Origin: Echinicola soli
Lineage (GTDB): Bacteria > Bacteroidota > Bacteroidia > Cytophagales > Cyclobacteriaceae
Assembly (NCBI RefSeq): GCF_006575665.1
Contig: NZ_CP041253.1
Coordinates: forward strand, 3,261,001-3,325,000
Direction of reading: 5' to 3'
Length of the DNA: 64,000 nt
Part shown: positions 28,129-37,536 of the stretch, one piece after another
How positions within the stretch are numbered: position 1 is the stretch's first letter
Layout of the letters: each line of letters begins with the position of its first letter
Notes under the pieces: generated by a model
What the model saw: only the letters and a program-made list of their open reading frames with translations
The model's database searches: none
Told to the model about the DNA's origin: nothing
Position numbers and translations under genes: made by a program

Positions 28129-28187
28129 ATCATTGGAAATCCGCCAATGATTTCCATGGTTATAATCGTTGACCCAAAATAAGTGAA

Positions 28188-29273
28188 ATGCTGACCAGTT
28201 GTTTAGTGGCATCCAATCCGAGACGATGCATTTATAAAAATATTTTAGTCCATCTTTTTTTAGTGACTGGCCTGATGGCTTTCCTATTGGGCATTGGACA
28301 GGAGCTCTCGGCACAGCAGCAAGCCGGACAAGTACGTAAAGCTCCAGCCCCTATGTACAGGGATCCCATTTATGATGGTGCAGCAGATCCGGTGATGGTT
28401 TGGAACAGACAGGAAAGATCCTGGTGGATGCTTTATACCACCAGAAGGGCCAATATGCCCACCCAGGATGTTTCTGCCTATTACGGTACCAAGATTGGCA
28501 TAGCTTCTACAAAGGATCACGGGCAGACTTGGGTGTTCAGGGGATATCTCAATCTGGAATTTGAACGGGGTTGGAATACCTTTTGGGCACCGGAAGTAAT
28601 ATACCATGATGGCCAATACCATATGTTTGTTTCCTATATCCAAGGTGTCCGTAGCCACTGGGGAGGGGCGAGCCATATTCACCATTATACCAGTGAAAAC
28701 CTATGGGACTGGAGCCATCAAGGGCCATTGACACTTTCTTCTGATGAAATCATCGATGCGACCATCTTTAAAATGGACAATGGGAAATTCCGGATTTGGT
28801 ATAAGGATGATAGCCTTGGAGGCATCACCATGGTTTCTGAATCGGATGATTTGATGGATTGGGAAACCAAAGAAGCGCCGGCTATCGGTGGAGATGCCCA
28901 TGAAGGGCCGAAGGTTTTTGAATACCAAGGTTACTACTGGATGCTGACCGATGAATGGCACGGGATGCGGGTGTACCGCTCTGATGATCTGAAAGACTGG
29001 ACCAAGCAAGGACTGGTGTTGGACAAGCCTTCCGAGAGGGAAGATGACACGCCAAGCGGAGCGCATGGAGATGTGTTGGTGTTTGGGGACAAAGCCTTTG
29101 TGTTCTATTTTACACATCCGGGCAGAAGTAGCCATTCGGTCACTGACCCAAATAAAACGTTTCACGAAAACCACCGGACCACTATCCAGGTAGCGCCACT
29201 GATCTTTGACGGTGAAACGCTTAAGGATGACCGCAGCAACCCATTTGACTTTTACCTGCCAGATGGTAAGTGA
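28188..29273 (+). CDS. Secreted GH43-like five-bladed propeller glycosidase
   Basis: 361 residues with a long signal peptide (hydrophobic core LFLVTGLMAFLLGI, cleavage after ELSA). The five-bladed-propeller signatures are DGAADPVMVW (catalytic base Asp), WAPEVIYHDGQYHMFVSY, SDEIIDATIFK (pKa-modulating Asp) and GDAHEGPKVFEYQGYYWM (acid Glu). They fit clan GH-F/J-like families, most like GH43, but not a classical GH43 sequence; GH32/GH117-type remains possible. It is the first of five enzyme genes to 35463, all on the plus strand. Likely periplasmic or surface hydrolysis of arabinose- or xylose-containing oligosaccharides (inference). Confidence 0.75.
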   Translation: MLTSCLVASNPRRCIYKNILVHLFLVTGLMAFLLGIGQELSAQQQAGQVRKAPAPMYRDPIYDGAADPVMVWNRQERSWWMLYTTRRANMPTQDVSAYYGTKIGIASTKDHGQTWVFRGYLNLEFERGWNTFWAPEVIYHDGQYHMFVSYIQGVRSHWGGASHIHHYTSENLWDWSHQGPLTLSSDEIIDATIFKMDNGKFRIWYKDDSLGGITMVSESDDLMDWETKEAPAIGGDAHEGPKVFEYQGYYWMLTDEWHGMRVYRSDDLKDWTKQGLVLDKPSEREDDTPSGAHGDVLVFGDKAFVFYFTHPGRSSHSVTDPNKTFHENHRTTIQVAPLIFDGETLKDDRSNPFDFYLPDGK

Positions 29274-29369
29274 GGTAAGAACTATCAAGATGTAAGTATC
29301 AAGTAATGAGTATTGGGATGTGAGACTTGAGATATGAGACAACACTCCCTCCCCGCTGCGGCTCGGAGG

Positions 29370-29622
29370 ATAGGTGGGGTAGATTGGAGAAAAGAGCAAA
29401 GAAAAAATGCAGATAGCAAAAATATAAAGTTGAGTCGGGAGATAAAGTCTTTGTGCTCCCGCGTCAGAGACGGCGGGACAACGCTAAGACGTGGTTGTAC
29501 CGGTTCTCTGCCCCGGTACTAAGAAACATTGAGTCCCTGCCTGGGCACAGCCCCTGTCATAACCAAATAATGGGCAAAAGCTTGGGAAGGTTTTGAAGGA
29601 ATTGGTTCAAAATTTTATCTAG
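29370..29622 (+). repeat. Structured intergenic repeat, copy 2
   Basis: Second copy of the element at 25983-26240. The hairpin CCCGC-GTC-AGA-GAC-G-GCGGG is at 29458-29477 and GTACCGG...CCGGTAC spans about 29497-29519. A half REP-like sequence (GGGATTGCTTCACTCCG ... GCAATGACG, to about 29660) follows directly. The gene-free interval 29274-30108 holds nothing else I recognise. Confidence 0.65.
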
Positions 29623-30108
29623 GGGATTGCTTCACTCCGTTGCTCTGCGTTCGCAATGACGTACCGACAAGTCAGGAAACTTTGTCTTAAGTCTTATTAC
29701 TCACTACTAGACTAGATAAAGGCCAATTATTACGATGTTTGACAATGAAAACCAATGATTAATCCGGTCAACTCTAATCAGGAAAGTACAAAAGCATAAA
29801 CCTATAAACCTGTTGTAAGCCTAGCTTCGCAAACTGCTCCATCGGCAGTTTGTGGGGTGCAGGCACTTTAAAGTTACTCAACGAAATTCCGCAATATTTA
29901 CCATGCAACTAACAAATATCCTGAAATTTGGCTTTGCCCCCCTGCTGGACAGTTCATCTATAGGGTTATTATGGGCGCAGCAAATGATGTTTGCCGATTC
30001 TAGCAGGTCGGGCAGGCCATTTTCCAAGGATGCTGAGGTAATGGCTTTATAATTACTTTATGGGCTTTTAACGGATCGAAAGTGGATTGTCAGAAAAAAT
30101 AAATTGAA

Positions 30109-31689
30109 ATGATAAAACTGAATACAAAGTGGATTGGGATTTTGTTGGCCTTTTTCCTAGCCTCAGCATGTCAATCTGCCAAGGAAGATCGTCAAAAAAA
30201 TAAGGAAGCAGAGGATGTGGCCATAGTCAATCCCGTTTTGCCGGGAGACCATCCCGACCCCACGGTAGTAAAGGTGGGGGAGTATTTTTACGCCTCTGCC
30301 ACCTCCAATGAATGGGCACCCCTTTTTCCAATCTTCAAATCAGCTGATTTGGTGAATTGGGAAATCGTGAATTACGTCTTTCCTGATGGAGCACCGGAAT
30401 GGGCCAGAAATAATTTTTGGGCTCCTGAATTGGCCTATGATGAAAATCAAGGGAAATTTTACGCTTATTACACGGCCAGGGACAAAGAAAGCAACCGATT
30501 GAGTGTGGCGGTAGCCAGTGCGGATTCCCCTGAAGGGGAATTTACGGATCATGGTCCGCTGGTGGCCCAGGAGGCAGGCTCTATCGATGCCTATGAAGCC
30601 AGGGATGAAAATGGCAAACTGTTCTTGACCTGGAAGGAAGATGGAAATAGCAGGGGACTTCCTACTCCCATTTGGGCACAGGAAATCAATGAGGAAAGGA
30701 CCAAACTGCTCGGAAAGCCCCAGGAATTGTTTCGCAATGACCAGGAGTGGGAAATGCACTTGATCGAAGGAATTAGCATTTTCCGGAAGAATGATTATTT
30801 CTATGCGACCTATTCGGCCGGAGCTTGCTGCGATGTAGCCTGTAATTACAGAGCAGGTGTGGCCAGGGCAAAAAAACTGTTGGGCCCTTGGGAAAAGTAT
30901 GAAAAGAATCCAGTGCTGATGGACAATGAGGATTGGAAATGTGCAGGGCATGGAACCGTCGTCAAAAATGGTGGCGAACATTATTTGCTCTATCATGCTT
31001 ACAGTACCGAGGGAAGTGTCTATGTGGGAAGGGAAGGAGTACTGGAAAAAATCAATTGGACAGCTGATGGTTGGCCTGTTTTTGAGAATAAGGCGACCTA
31101 TGATCTGGAAAAATCCTCACTGTCATTTACGGATGATTTTAGCGCAAGTTTAAATCCTATTTGGCAGTGGCGGGTAACTCAGGATATCCAATATACGACT
31201 GGCGATCAAGGGCTCCTTTTGGCGGCCTCCGAGGAAAATGAGCAGCTGGGAACCCTGTTGGTACAGAAATCAACTTCTCCTGAGTATTCGATCGAAGTGA
31301 CAATAGATCCTGCCAAAAGTGATGCCATGGGAGGGATTCTTTTGGTGGGGGGTGCCAATAACGGTTTTGGTGCGCCCGTGGCTGGAATGGGCCTGGCGGT
31401 GAAGGATGGAGAAGTACAGGTGATCGAAAACCGCGACCAAAAGCTGGAGGTGAAAGTTACGGAGAAATTGGCCAGCGAAGTGCCGGTGCAGTTGAAAATG
31501 GATGTGACCGAAGGGCATATATTGAAGTTTAGTTTCAGTCAGGATGGTGCGGAATGGACCACCATAGGAACGCAGTACGACGCAGCTCATTTGGTGCCTT
31601 GGGGTATGGGCTACCGATTGGGGATTTTTGCCAAAGGCAATGTAGATCAAAATGTGAATTATAAGCAGGTTACCATCACAGCAAATTGA
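30109..31689 (+). CDS. GH43 lipoprotein with C-terminal beta-sandwich (arabinofuranosidase/xylosidase type)
   Basis: 526 residues; lipoprotein signal to Cys21 (FLASAC). Residues about 45-330 are the GH43 propeller: PVLPGDHPDPTVVKVGEYFY with the catalytic base Asp, NNFWAPELAYDENQGKFYAY, EAGSIDAYEARDENG (second Asp) and MHLIEGISIFRKNDYFYATY (acid Glu). Residues about 345-525 form a concanavalin-like beta-sandwich as in GH43_C2-type enzymes (SLSFTDDFSASLNPIWQWRV). Predicted to release arabinose or xylose from short oligosaccharides, anchored in the periplasm or at the surface. Subfamily is not assignable by eye. Confidence 0.88.
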   Translation: MIKLNTKWIGILLAFFLASACQSAKEDRQKNKEAEDVAIVNPVLPGDHPDPTVVKVGEYFYASATSNEWAPLFPIFKSADLVNWEIVNYVFPDGAPEWARNNFWAPELAYDENQGKFYAYYTARDKESNRLSVAVASADSPEGEFTDHGPLVAQEAGSIDAYEARDENGKLFLTWKEDGNSRGLPTPIWAQEINEERTKLLGKPQELFRNDQEWEMHLIEGISIFRKNDYFYATYSAGACCDVACNYRAGVARAKKLLGPWEKYEKNPVLMDNEDWKCAGHGTVVKNGGEHYLLYHAYSTEGSVYVGREGVLEKINWTADGWPVFENKATYDLEKSSLSFTDDFSASLNPIWQWRVTQDIQYTTGDQGLLLAASEENEQLGTLLVQKSTSPEYSIEVTIDPAKSDAMGGILLVGGANNGFGAPVAGMGLAVKDGEVQVIENRDQKLEVKVTEKLASEVPVQLKMDVTEGHILKFSFSQDGAEWTTIGTQYDAAHLVPWGMGYRLGIFAKGNVDQNVNYKQVTITAN

Positions 31690-31984
31690 TAAGCCGAAGG
31701 AGCCCCTATCCACCATAGGCGGGGAGCTTGGGAGGCGGCAATCTTGTTTTCAACAACAGATTGCTTCGCTCTGCTGTTGCTTCGCTCGCAATAACAGTTT
31801 CCCTTACGTTGCGAGGAAGTATAGCCTGTCCCGAGCTATCGGGAACGTGGCAATCTCGTATTAAGAAAACGAGATTGCGTCATTCCATTCGCAACGTTTA
31901 ACTAACCGGGATTGCTTTGCTCGCAATGATGATTTTATATAAGAAGAATAGTATTCAATAAATATCAATAAAACCCACTTCATA
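31690..31984. repeat. Palindromic REP-like elements between GH43 genes
   Basis: A partial block (about 31735-31797) and a full block (31806-31931) fill most of the gap. Inside are CCCGAGCTATCGGGA and GGCAATCTCGT paired with ACGAGATTGCG. The ends read TTGCGAGGAAG and GCTCGCAATGATG. No coding potential. Confidence 0.7.
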
Positions 31985-32998
31985 ATGAAAACTACTTTAG
32001 CAATAACGGCATTGGCATTGGCCGGAACAGTGGCCTGCCAGTCCAAAACATCAAATGATAGCACTGCCACTTCCACAGAGAGTGAAGAGGTGAAACGTGC
32101 TGGAAACCCGATTGTAGAAGGTTGGTATGCCGATCCGGAAGGAATTATTTACGATGATACCTATTGGATATATCCTACCTATTCGGACGTATATGAAAAG
32201 CAAGTCTTTATGGATGCCTTTTCCTCCAAGGACTTGGTAAACTGGACTAAACATGAACGTATTATTGATACGGCAGAGGTGAAATGGGCGGAAAAAGCCA
32301 TGTGGGCACCGGGAGTCATCAGCAAGGATGATAAATATTACCTGTTTTTTGCGGCCAACGATGTGCATGAAGGTGAAGTGGGCGGAATTGGCGTGGCTGT
32401 GGCAGATCAGCCACAAGGGCCGTTCAAGGATTTGCTTGGAGAACCCCTTATCAATGAGATCGTGAATGGTGCCCAGCCGATTGACCAGTATATTTTTAAG
32501 GATCAGGACGGTGCATATTACATGTATTACGGGGGATGGGGCCACTGCAATGTGGTAAAGCTAAACGATGACTTTACCGGTATTGTGCCATTTGAAGATG
32601 GTGAAATGTATAAAGAAGTGACACCGGATAGCTATGTGGAAGGCCCATTCATGTTTATCCGTGATGGTAAATATTATTTCATGTGGTCTGAAGGTGGCTG
32701 GGGTGGACCGGATTATTCGGTGGCCTATGCCATTGCAGATAGTCCGTTTGGACCGTTTAAGCGGGAAGGAAAAATACTCCAGCAAGATCCTGAAGTAGCC
32801 ACTGGAGCAGGGCACCATTCTGTGTTGCATGCCCCGGGAGAGGAGGATTACTACATCGTTTACCACAGAAGGCCACTTACTGAGACCCACCATAATCACC
32901 GGGTAACCTGTATCGATAAGATGGAATTTGATGAAAACGGGAAGATCAAGCCAGTGAAAATCACTTTTGATGGAGTGGCTGCTGATCCGCTGAAATAG
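31985..32998 (+). CDS. GH43-family lipoprotein
   Basis: 337 residues with lipoprotein signal to Cys18 (AGTVAC). GH43 catalytic triad: Asp in GWYADPEGIIYDDTYWIYPT, Asp in AQPIDQYIFKDQDGAYYMYY, and Glu in DSYVEGPFMFIRDGKYYFMW. AMWAPGVISKDDKYYLFFAA and YHRRPLTETHHNHR also fit. The protein is the propeller alone, the usual size for arabinan- or galactan-cleaving members. It probably attacks arabino- or xylo-oligosaccharides in the periplasm. REP-like palindromes lie on both sides, so it may have its own transcript. Confidence 0.9.
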   Translation: MKTTLAITALALAGTVACQSKTSNDSTATSTESEEVKRAGNPIVEGWYADPEGIIYDDTYWIYPTYSDVYEKQVFMDAFSSKDLVNWTKHERIIDTAEVKWAEKAMWAPGVISKDDKYYLFFAANDVHEGEVGGIGVAVADQPQGPFKDLLGEPLINEIVNGAQPIDQYIFKDQDGAYYMYYGGWGHCNVVKLNDDFTGIVPFEDGEMYKEVTPDSYVEGPFMFIRDGKYYFMWSEGGWGGPDYSVAYAIADSPFGPFKREGKILQQDPEVATGAGHHSVLHAPGEEDYYIVYHRRPLTETHHNHRVTCIDKMEFDENGKIKPVKITFDGVAADPLK

Positions 32999-33018
32999 CC
33001 TCGATTTCAAACACCTAA

Positions 33019-33127
33019 CGCCATTGCGAGGAAGTATAGCCTGTCAGGATAGCTATTGGGAACGAAGCAATCTTTTCTTCGATACACGAGATGGCTTTAC
33101 TGTGCCTTCGTTTTGTTGGCAATGACG
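33019..33127. repeat. Palindromic REP-like element
   Basis: Starts CGCCATTGCGAGGAAG and ends GTTGGCAATGACG, with a degraded centre. It occupies the gap between the GH43 and GH-A genes. Confidence 0.6.
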
Positions 33128-33172
33128 TTTATGGTTCGATAGGAAAATCCTTAGTCCAATTTAAAATTGAAT

Positions 33173-34342
33173 ATGATGAAAAAATCTATAAACCTTATCG
33201 CCTCGGTTGGTTTGGCAGCTTTGCTGCTGAGTTGTGGAGGCCAGAAACAAACAGAAGAAAAGGAAGAAATCGCTCAGGAAACTGTCTCGGAGGCTGAAGG
33301 GGAGAGATGGAGTAAGGAAAAAGCCAATGCTTGGTATGCAGCACAAGATTGGCTGGTTGGAGCCAATTTTAATCCAAGTAATTCCATCAATCAGTTGGAA
33401 ATGTGGCAGGAGGATACTTTTTCGCCGGAATTGATCGATAAAGAACTGGGCTGGGCGGAAGAGATTGGCATGAACACCATGCGGGTGTATCTTCATGACT
33501 TGGCATATCAGCAAGACCCTGATGGCTTTTTGGACCGAATGGAAAAAATGCTGGAAATCATGGACAAACACGGGATGAAGCCATTGTTTGTATTCTTTGA
33601 TTCCTGCTGGGATCCATTTGTGGAAGCAGGGGAGCAACGTGATCCCAAGCCGCATGTACACAACTCTGGGTGGGTGCAAAGTCCTGGCTATTATGCACTG
33701 GAAGACAGTACACAATACCCTAGACTGGAAAAATATGTCAAAGCGGTGGTCGGTAGGTTTGCTGATGATGACCGCATTTTGGGTTGGGATATCTGGAATG
33801 AGCCGGACAATGACACAGGCGTTTCCTACAGGGATAAAGAGCATCCAAACAAAGTGGATTATGTATTGCCTTTAATGAAGGATGCCTTCGCTTGGGCCAG
33901 GTCACAAAATCCTTCACAGCCCCTTACTTCTGGTGTTTGGCTAGGGGATTGGTCTTCGGAAGAAGTGATGACACCGATCCAGCTGGCACAGCTTCACCTT
34001 TCGGATATCATTTCATTTCACAATTACGATTCACCAGAAGAATTCCAAAAACGTATCGATTGGCTGAAGCGGTATGACCGTCCGATGCTCTGTACCGAAT
34101 ACATGGCCCGGCCAAATGGCAGTACCTTCGAAGGCTTTCTGCCTATTGCCAAAGAAGAAAATATTGCAATGTTCAATTGGGGATTGGTAGATGGAAAGAC
34201 CCAGACCAAATATCCCTGGGACAGCTGGGAGAAGGAATATACTGCAGAGCCAGACCTTTGGTTTCATGAAGTGTTTCACACGGATGGTACACCCTATAAA
34301 AAATCCGAAACTGATTTGATCAAGTCTTTGACTGGAAGATGA
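33173..34342 (+). CDS. GH5-like (clan GH-A) glycoside hydrolase lipoprotein
   Basis: 389 residues counted from ATG 33173 (an upstream TTG at 33167 is less likely); lipoprotein signal to Cys21 (ALLLSC). The (beta/alpha)8 fold of clan GH-A shows as WLVGANFNPSNSINQLEMW, MNTMRVYLHDL, ILGWDIWNEPDN (acid/base Glu in WNEP) and RPMLCTEYMAR (nucleophile Glu), then MFNWGLVDGKTQT. Close relatives are often annotated 1,4-beta-xylanase or cellulase-family protein. Activity on xylan, arabinogalactan or another beta-glycan cannot be told. Its stop codon overlaps the next start (ATGA), so the two are translationally coupled. Confidence 0.82.
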   Translation: MMKKSINLIASVGLAALLLSCGGQKQTEEKEEIAQETVSEAEGERWSKEKANAWYAAQDWLVGANFNPSNSINQLEMWQEDTFSPELIDKELGWAEEIGMNTMRVYLHDLAYQQDPDGFLDRMEKMLEIMDKHGMKPLFVFFDSCWDPFVEAGEQRDPKPHVHNSGWVQSPGYYALEDSTQYPRLEKYVKAVVGRFADDDRILGWDIWNEPDNDTGVSYRDKEHPNKVDYVLPLMKDAFAWARSQNPSQPLTSGVWLGDWSSEEVMTPIQLAQLHLSDIISFHNYDSPEEFQKRIDWLKRYDRPMLCTEYMARPNGSTFEGFLPIAKEENIAMFNWGLVDGKTQTKYPWDSWEKEYTAEPDLWFHEVFHTDGTPYKKSETDLIKSLTGR

Positions 34343-35463
34343 TAAGGGACATGTGGGTTTTGAGTATATTAATGTATATGACTTCCTGCTTTGGAGCAGG
34401 AAGTCCCCCATCCCCAAAAGATTATACGATTCGCTGGAATCAATCTACGTTAGAGAAAGTTTCAGGGGATGGCGATCACTATGCAGGCTATGCCCGATGC
34501 CGCGAATTAGCAGATGGAAGTCTGGGTTTTGCGTACGAGGCAGGCGGCAATATTTTTTTTAGAGTCCGTACCGGAAAAGGATGGCAAGAGCCAATACTCG
34601 TGGCAGCTGCAGCGCCTGAAGTAGGGATGGCGGTGCCTGATTTTACGGTTTTGGGGAATGGAGATGTGCTGCTGGGCTATAATCCGCGGCCAAGGAGAAA
34701 TGCCAAGGACAAGCACTTTGGGATCCGGACGGTAAGAAGCACGGACAATGGAACTACATGGCAAGATGACCAGCTCGTATATGAAGCGGGGACTAGCTTT
34801 GGTGATGGCTGCTGGGAGCCTGTATTCCTTCAGCTTCCAGATGGCGATATACAGCTTTACTTTGCTGATGAAGGCATATTTACCCATTCCAATGAGCAGC
34901 GGATCGCTATGGTAAGTTCCACCGACAGTGGCACCACCTGGAGTAAAATACCCAAGACAGTGAGTTTTAGAAAGGGTGCCAGAGATGGTATGCCGGTACC
35001 TGTTTGGCTAGAAAAGGAGGAGCGTATCGCGGTGGCCATTGAGGATAATGGTCACGGACCTTTTAAGCCCTATATTCTTTTCAATGACGGAACGGAATGG
35101 GATGAGGAGATAGCAGGGAACTCATCAGCTCGAAGCTATGCCATGGCCGACAGCCTGCCTGAGAAGGACTATGCCGGAGCACCCTATCTGGCCAAAGCAT
35201 CCAATGGCCTTACTTTCCTGTCTTTCCAATGGGGTGATCGATTGGAAGATGCACAGATGGCCGTTGCTATTGGAGATGAAGGCGCCCAAAACTTCACTAA
35301 TGTCACTTGGCCCTTTGATTTGGCAAAAGGTAAAACCGGACACTGGAACAGCCTTACTGTCTTGGAGGATGGGAGGATCGTGGCACTGACCAGTACCAAT
35401 GGATATTCTGAAACTGATCAGACGGAGGTATGGATGATTATGGGAGAAATGGTGAAAAAATGA
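34339..35463 (+). CDS. GH93/sialidase-like six-bladed propeller enzyme
   Basis: 374 residues, likely lipoprotein (Cys17 in YMTSC). The propeller carries Asp-box-like repeats (RSTDNGTTWQDD, SSTDSGTTWSKI) and segments GDHYAGYARCRELADGSLGF, GNGDVLLGYNPRPRR and SFGDGCWEPVFLQLPDGDIQ. This is the sialidase fold; sequence style and the surrounding GH43 genes favour GH93, the exo-1,5-alpha-arabinanase family, over a sialidase, but that is inference. It overlaps the upstream gene by 4 bases. Likely role: releasing arabinobiose from arabinan chains. Confidence 0.65.
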   Translation: MIRDMWVLSILMYMTSCFGAGSPPSPKDYTIRWNQSTLEKVSGDGDHYAGYARCRELADGSLGFAYEAGGNIFFRVRTGKGWQEPILVAAAAPEVGMAVPDFTVLGNGDVLLGYNPRPRRNAKDKHFGIRTVRSTDNGTTWQDDQLVYEAGTSFGDGCWEPVFLQLPDGDIQLYFADEGIFTHSNEQRIAMVSSTDSGTTWSKIPKTVSFRKGARDGMPVPVWLEKEERIAVAIEDNGHGPFKPYILFNDGTEWDEEIAGNSSARSYAMADSLPEKDYAGAPYLAKASNGLTFLSFQWGDRLEDAQMAVAIGDEGAQNFTNVTWPFDLAKGKTGHWNSLTVLEDGRIVALTSTNGYSETDQTEVWMIMGEMVKK

Positions 35464-35678
35464 TAAGGCTTGATTTGACCTTGGTATAACTACGGATAAA
35501 CAATTAATTCATCCTTGCTCATCCCGATCATCTGCGGTTAGAGTGATGTATTAACTTACCGAAAAGGATCAGGGATACTGTTTTTTTAACCTGATTTTCG
35601 ATTTATACAATTCTATTAAAAACAGTTACTGGCGTCCGGGAAAACAATCATCAAATTGAAAAAACTCAACTGTTTACA

Positions 35679-35719
35679 CCCCTAAATCCCCTAAAGCTCC
35701 CCTTTAGGGGATTTAGGGG
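35679..35719. terminator. Perfect 18-bp intergenic hairpin
   Basis: Arms CCCCTAAATCCCCTAAAG (35679-35696) and its complement (35702-35719) with a 5-base loop. It lies downstream of the GH93-like gene and likely ends its transcript. The 506-base gap 35464-35969 otherwise holds REP-like repeats. Confidence 0.6.
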
Positions 35720-35791
35720 CATTTTAGGGATTGGGATAAAAAACTTCAAATTTCTATTTACCTGAGTTCGACCATAAAATTGATACCAATC

Positions 35792-35877
35792 CGTCATAGC
35801 GAGGAGCCTGCGACGTGGCAATCCCGTATTAAGAAAACGAGATTGCTTCACTCGCTATCGCTACGTTCGCAATGACG
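35792..35877. repeat. Palindromic REP-like element, near-complete copy
   Basis: The cleanest copy of the family. The ends CGTCATAGCGAG and GTTCGCAATGACG are inverted relatives, and GGCAATCCCGT pairs with ACGAGATTGCT (35817-35847). A second copy begins at 35891 (CGTCATAGCGAGACC) but degrades by about 35940, next to the IS fragment. Confidence 0.7.
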
Positions 35878-35969
35878 TTTTTTCCTACGTCATAGCGAGA
35901 CCTTTTGGAATGGAAAGGGCGTGGCAATTTCATATAGGCGGAGACTGCCGTGGCTCTTTCCCGCAAATC

Positions 35970-36737
35970 CTACCTTATGCCCTGTTTGGCACCAGACAAG
36001 TCTGCCTTTGCCTGTTTCCACCTGTTTGCCTTTACCCTGATGACAAAAGATTTTTGTTGCTGAACCAATGAGGACATGAGCCAAAAGGCCGCATAGGCCC
36101 GATCCATTATAAGCAGGTCTCCCTGCCCCAGACAGGGAAGGTGACTTTCACAGAGAGAAAGTTCACTTGTCCTGTAATGCTTGATTTTGGCATCTATGCT
36201 GATTTGATTGAGTACATCGTAGGCTTGGGAAACACGGGCCAGGACTACTTTTCTGCCGTTTTCAGTCCGGGTTTCGAACTGGCCAAAACCTTTTGCCAGT
36301 TCTTTACTGTAAGGAAGCTGCAGAGTACTGCCGTCAATACCTATAAGCCGAAAACCTTTCCATCTACGGACATGGCTGGCTTTATTATAATAAAAAGAAC
36401 ATTGTTTTTCATTCAGCCAGGTAAACACCTTGGGGTTTAGTTTGGATCGCTGCTGACTGAAAGCTCCTTTGGAATAGCTGACCAATTTATCCGAAAAAAA
36501 ATCATCCAGCTCTTGCTGAACACTGGATTTACCTAAACCTAACATAAAGTAGATAAGATCAGTAAACCCCAAACACCGCTGGCGAACAAATGCTTTGTTA
36601 GTCGTACGGAACCTGTCTCGTGTCAATCCATTTTCTATATTGTTTTTTAATAGTTTTAAAAAGTCCTCCGAAAAGGAAAAGGACTTTCTCGTTGTCAGAT
36701 TTCTTTCAAAAAAACTACGCTCCCTTTGCTTACCCAA
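35970..36737 (-). pseudogene. IS4-family transposase, 3' truncated
   Basis: The frame (255 residues) covers the N-terminal part of an IS4-type DDE transposase. It includes FRTTNKAFVRQRCLGFTDLI, FSQQRSKLNPKVF, the first catalytic Asp in RLIGIDGSTLQLP and the second in GDLLIMDRAYAAFWLM. The C-terminal part with the Y-(2)-R-(3)-E signature and third acidic residue is missing, and the frame ends 12 codons after VIRVKANRW. It is therefore a non-functional remnant. Directly upstream of its start lies TTAACTAAACGACATTGAT (36755-36773), possibly the outer end of the element. Confidence 0.85.
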
Positions 36738-36939
36738 AAATTAAAAAAAAATCCTTAACTAAACGACATTGATAATCCAGGTTAAATGTATTCCCTTGCA
36801 TATTGTTTGGCTAGATTTAACAATCCTCAAAGGACTGAATTTTAAAAGGCATTTGCCCTGCGGATTGATCCCTGTTTTTGCGAATAACTGATTTTTTGTA
36901 CACCTTTAGGAAGATTATCATCCTCACCCTATTGCATTT

Positions 36940-37536
36940 ATGTCCTTTTCAAAACCTAATCAAAGTGAAAACATTACCCTTGGGCAGCTTGTCAACGGGA
37001 ATGAGCAAGCCTTCTCAGTACTTTTCGAAGAGTATTCTCCCCAAGTGTATTACATAGGACTAAAGTACTTGAAGTCACAAGATTTGGCCAATGACGTGGT
37101 ACAGGATACTTTCCTGAAACTCTGGAACTATAGGTCGTATATAGATAGTTCCCAGCCGATCAAACCGCTGATCGTAACTTTTGCCAAGCGGATTATTCTC
37201 AATTTGATCCGGGATGAAAAGCGCAAGATTTTCAAGCATCTTGAGATCTATGCTGCCTCTAGCACTTATTCCAATAAAACCGAAGAACAGGTTATTTTCA
37301 ATGAAACCCATCAAGTTTACCAAGAGGCCGTGAAGGCCCTTCCAGAGCGTAGGAGGGAAGTTTTTTTGCTAAAGTCTGCCCAAGGGAAAAGCAATGAGGA
37401 AGTGGCTGAAGCCTTGGATTTATCTGTCAATACCGTCAAATCCCAATACACCAAGGCCCTGCGGGCCATTCGGGAATTTATCTCCAACTATTATGCTGTG
37501 CTGGCTCTTGCTGTAGCTGCGACAGGGGAGATATAG
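36940..37536 (+). CDS. ECF RNA polymerase sigma factor (FecI-type)
   Basis: 198 residues with sigma region 2 (about 24-93: FEEYSPQVYYIGLKYLKSQD, NDVVQDTFLKLWNYR) and region 4 (about 130-183: LPERRREVFLLKSAQGKSNE then EVAEALDLSVNTVKSQYTKA). In Bacteroidota such factors work with a FecR anti-sigma and an STN-containing outer-membrane receptor; both follow immediately (37730, 38739). It would direct transcription of the SusC operon when the receptor binds its ligand. I could not define its own promoter. Confidence 0.95.
   Translation: MSFSKPNQSENITLGQLVNGNEQAFSVLFEEYSPQVYYIGLKYLKSQDLANDVVQDTFLKLWNYRSYIDSSQPIKPLIVTFAKRIILNLIRDEKRKIFKHLEIYAASSTYSNKTEEQVIFNETHQVYQEAVKALPERRREVFLLKSAQGKSNEEVAEALDLSVNTVKSQYTKALRAIREFISNYYAVLALAVAATGEI

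Noticed and set aside
29852..30052. Possible small gene of 66 codons before the GH43 gene at 30109
   Set aside because: No signal peptide, domain or conserved look; it lies in repeat-containing intergenic DNA and does not show coding character.
34339..35463. True sialidase
   Set aside because: The Asp-box propeller fits, but no typical sialidase arginine triad could be placed and the neighbours are arabinan-type enzymes; GH93-like is more economical, though unproven.
35890..36084. Open frame overlapping the transposase end, considered as its frameshifted C-terminus
   Set aside because: The translated sequence has no DDE third-residue signature, and the part beyond 35960 corresponds to REP-like sequence, so truncation is the better explanation.
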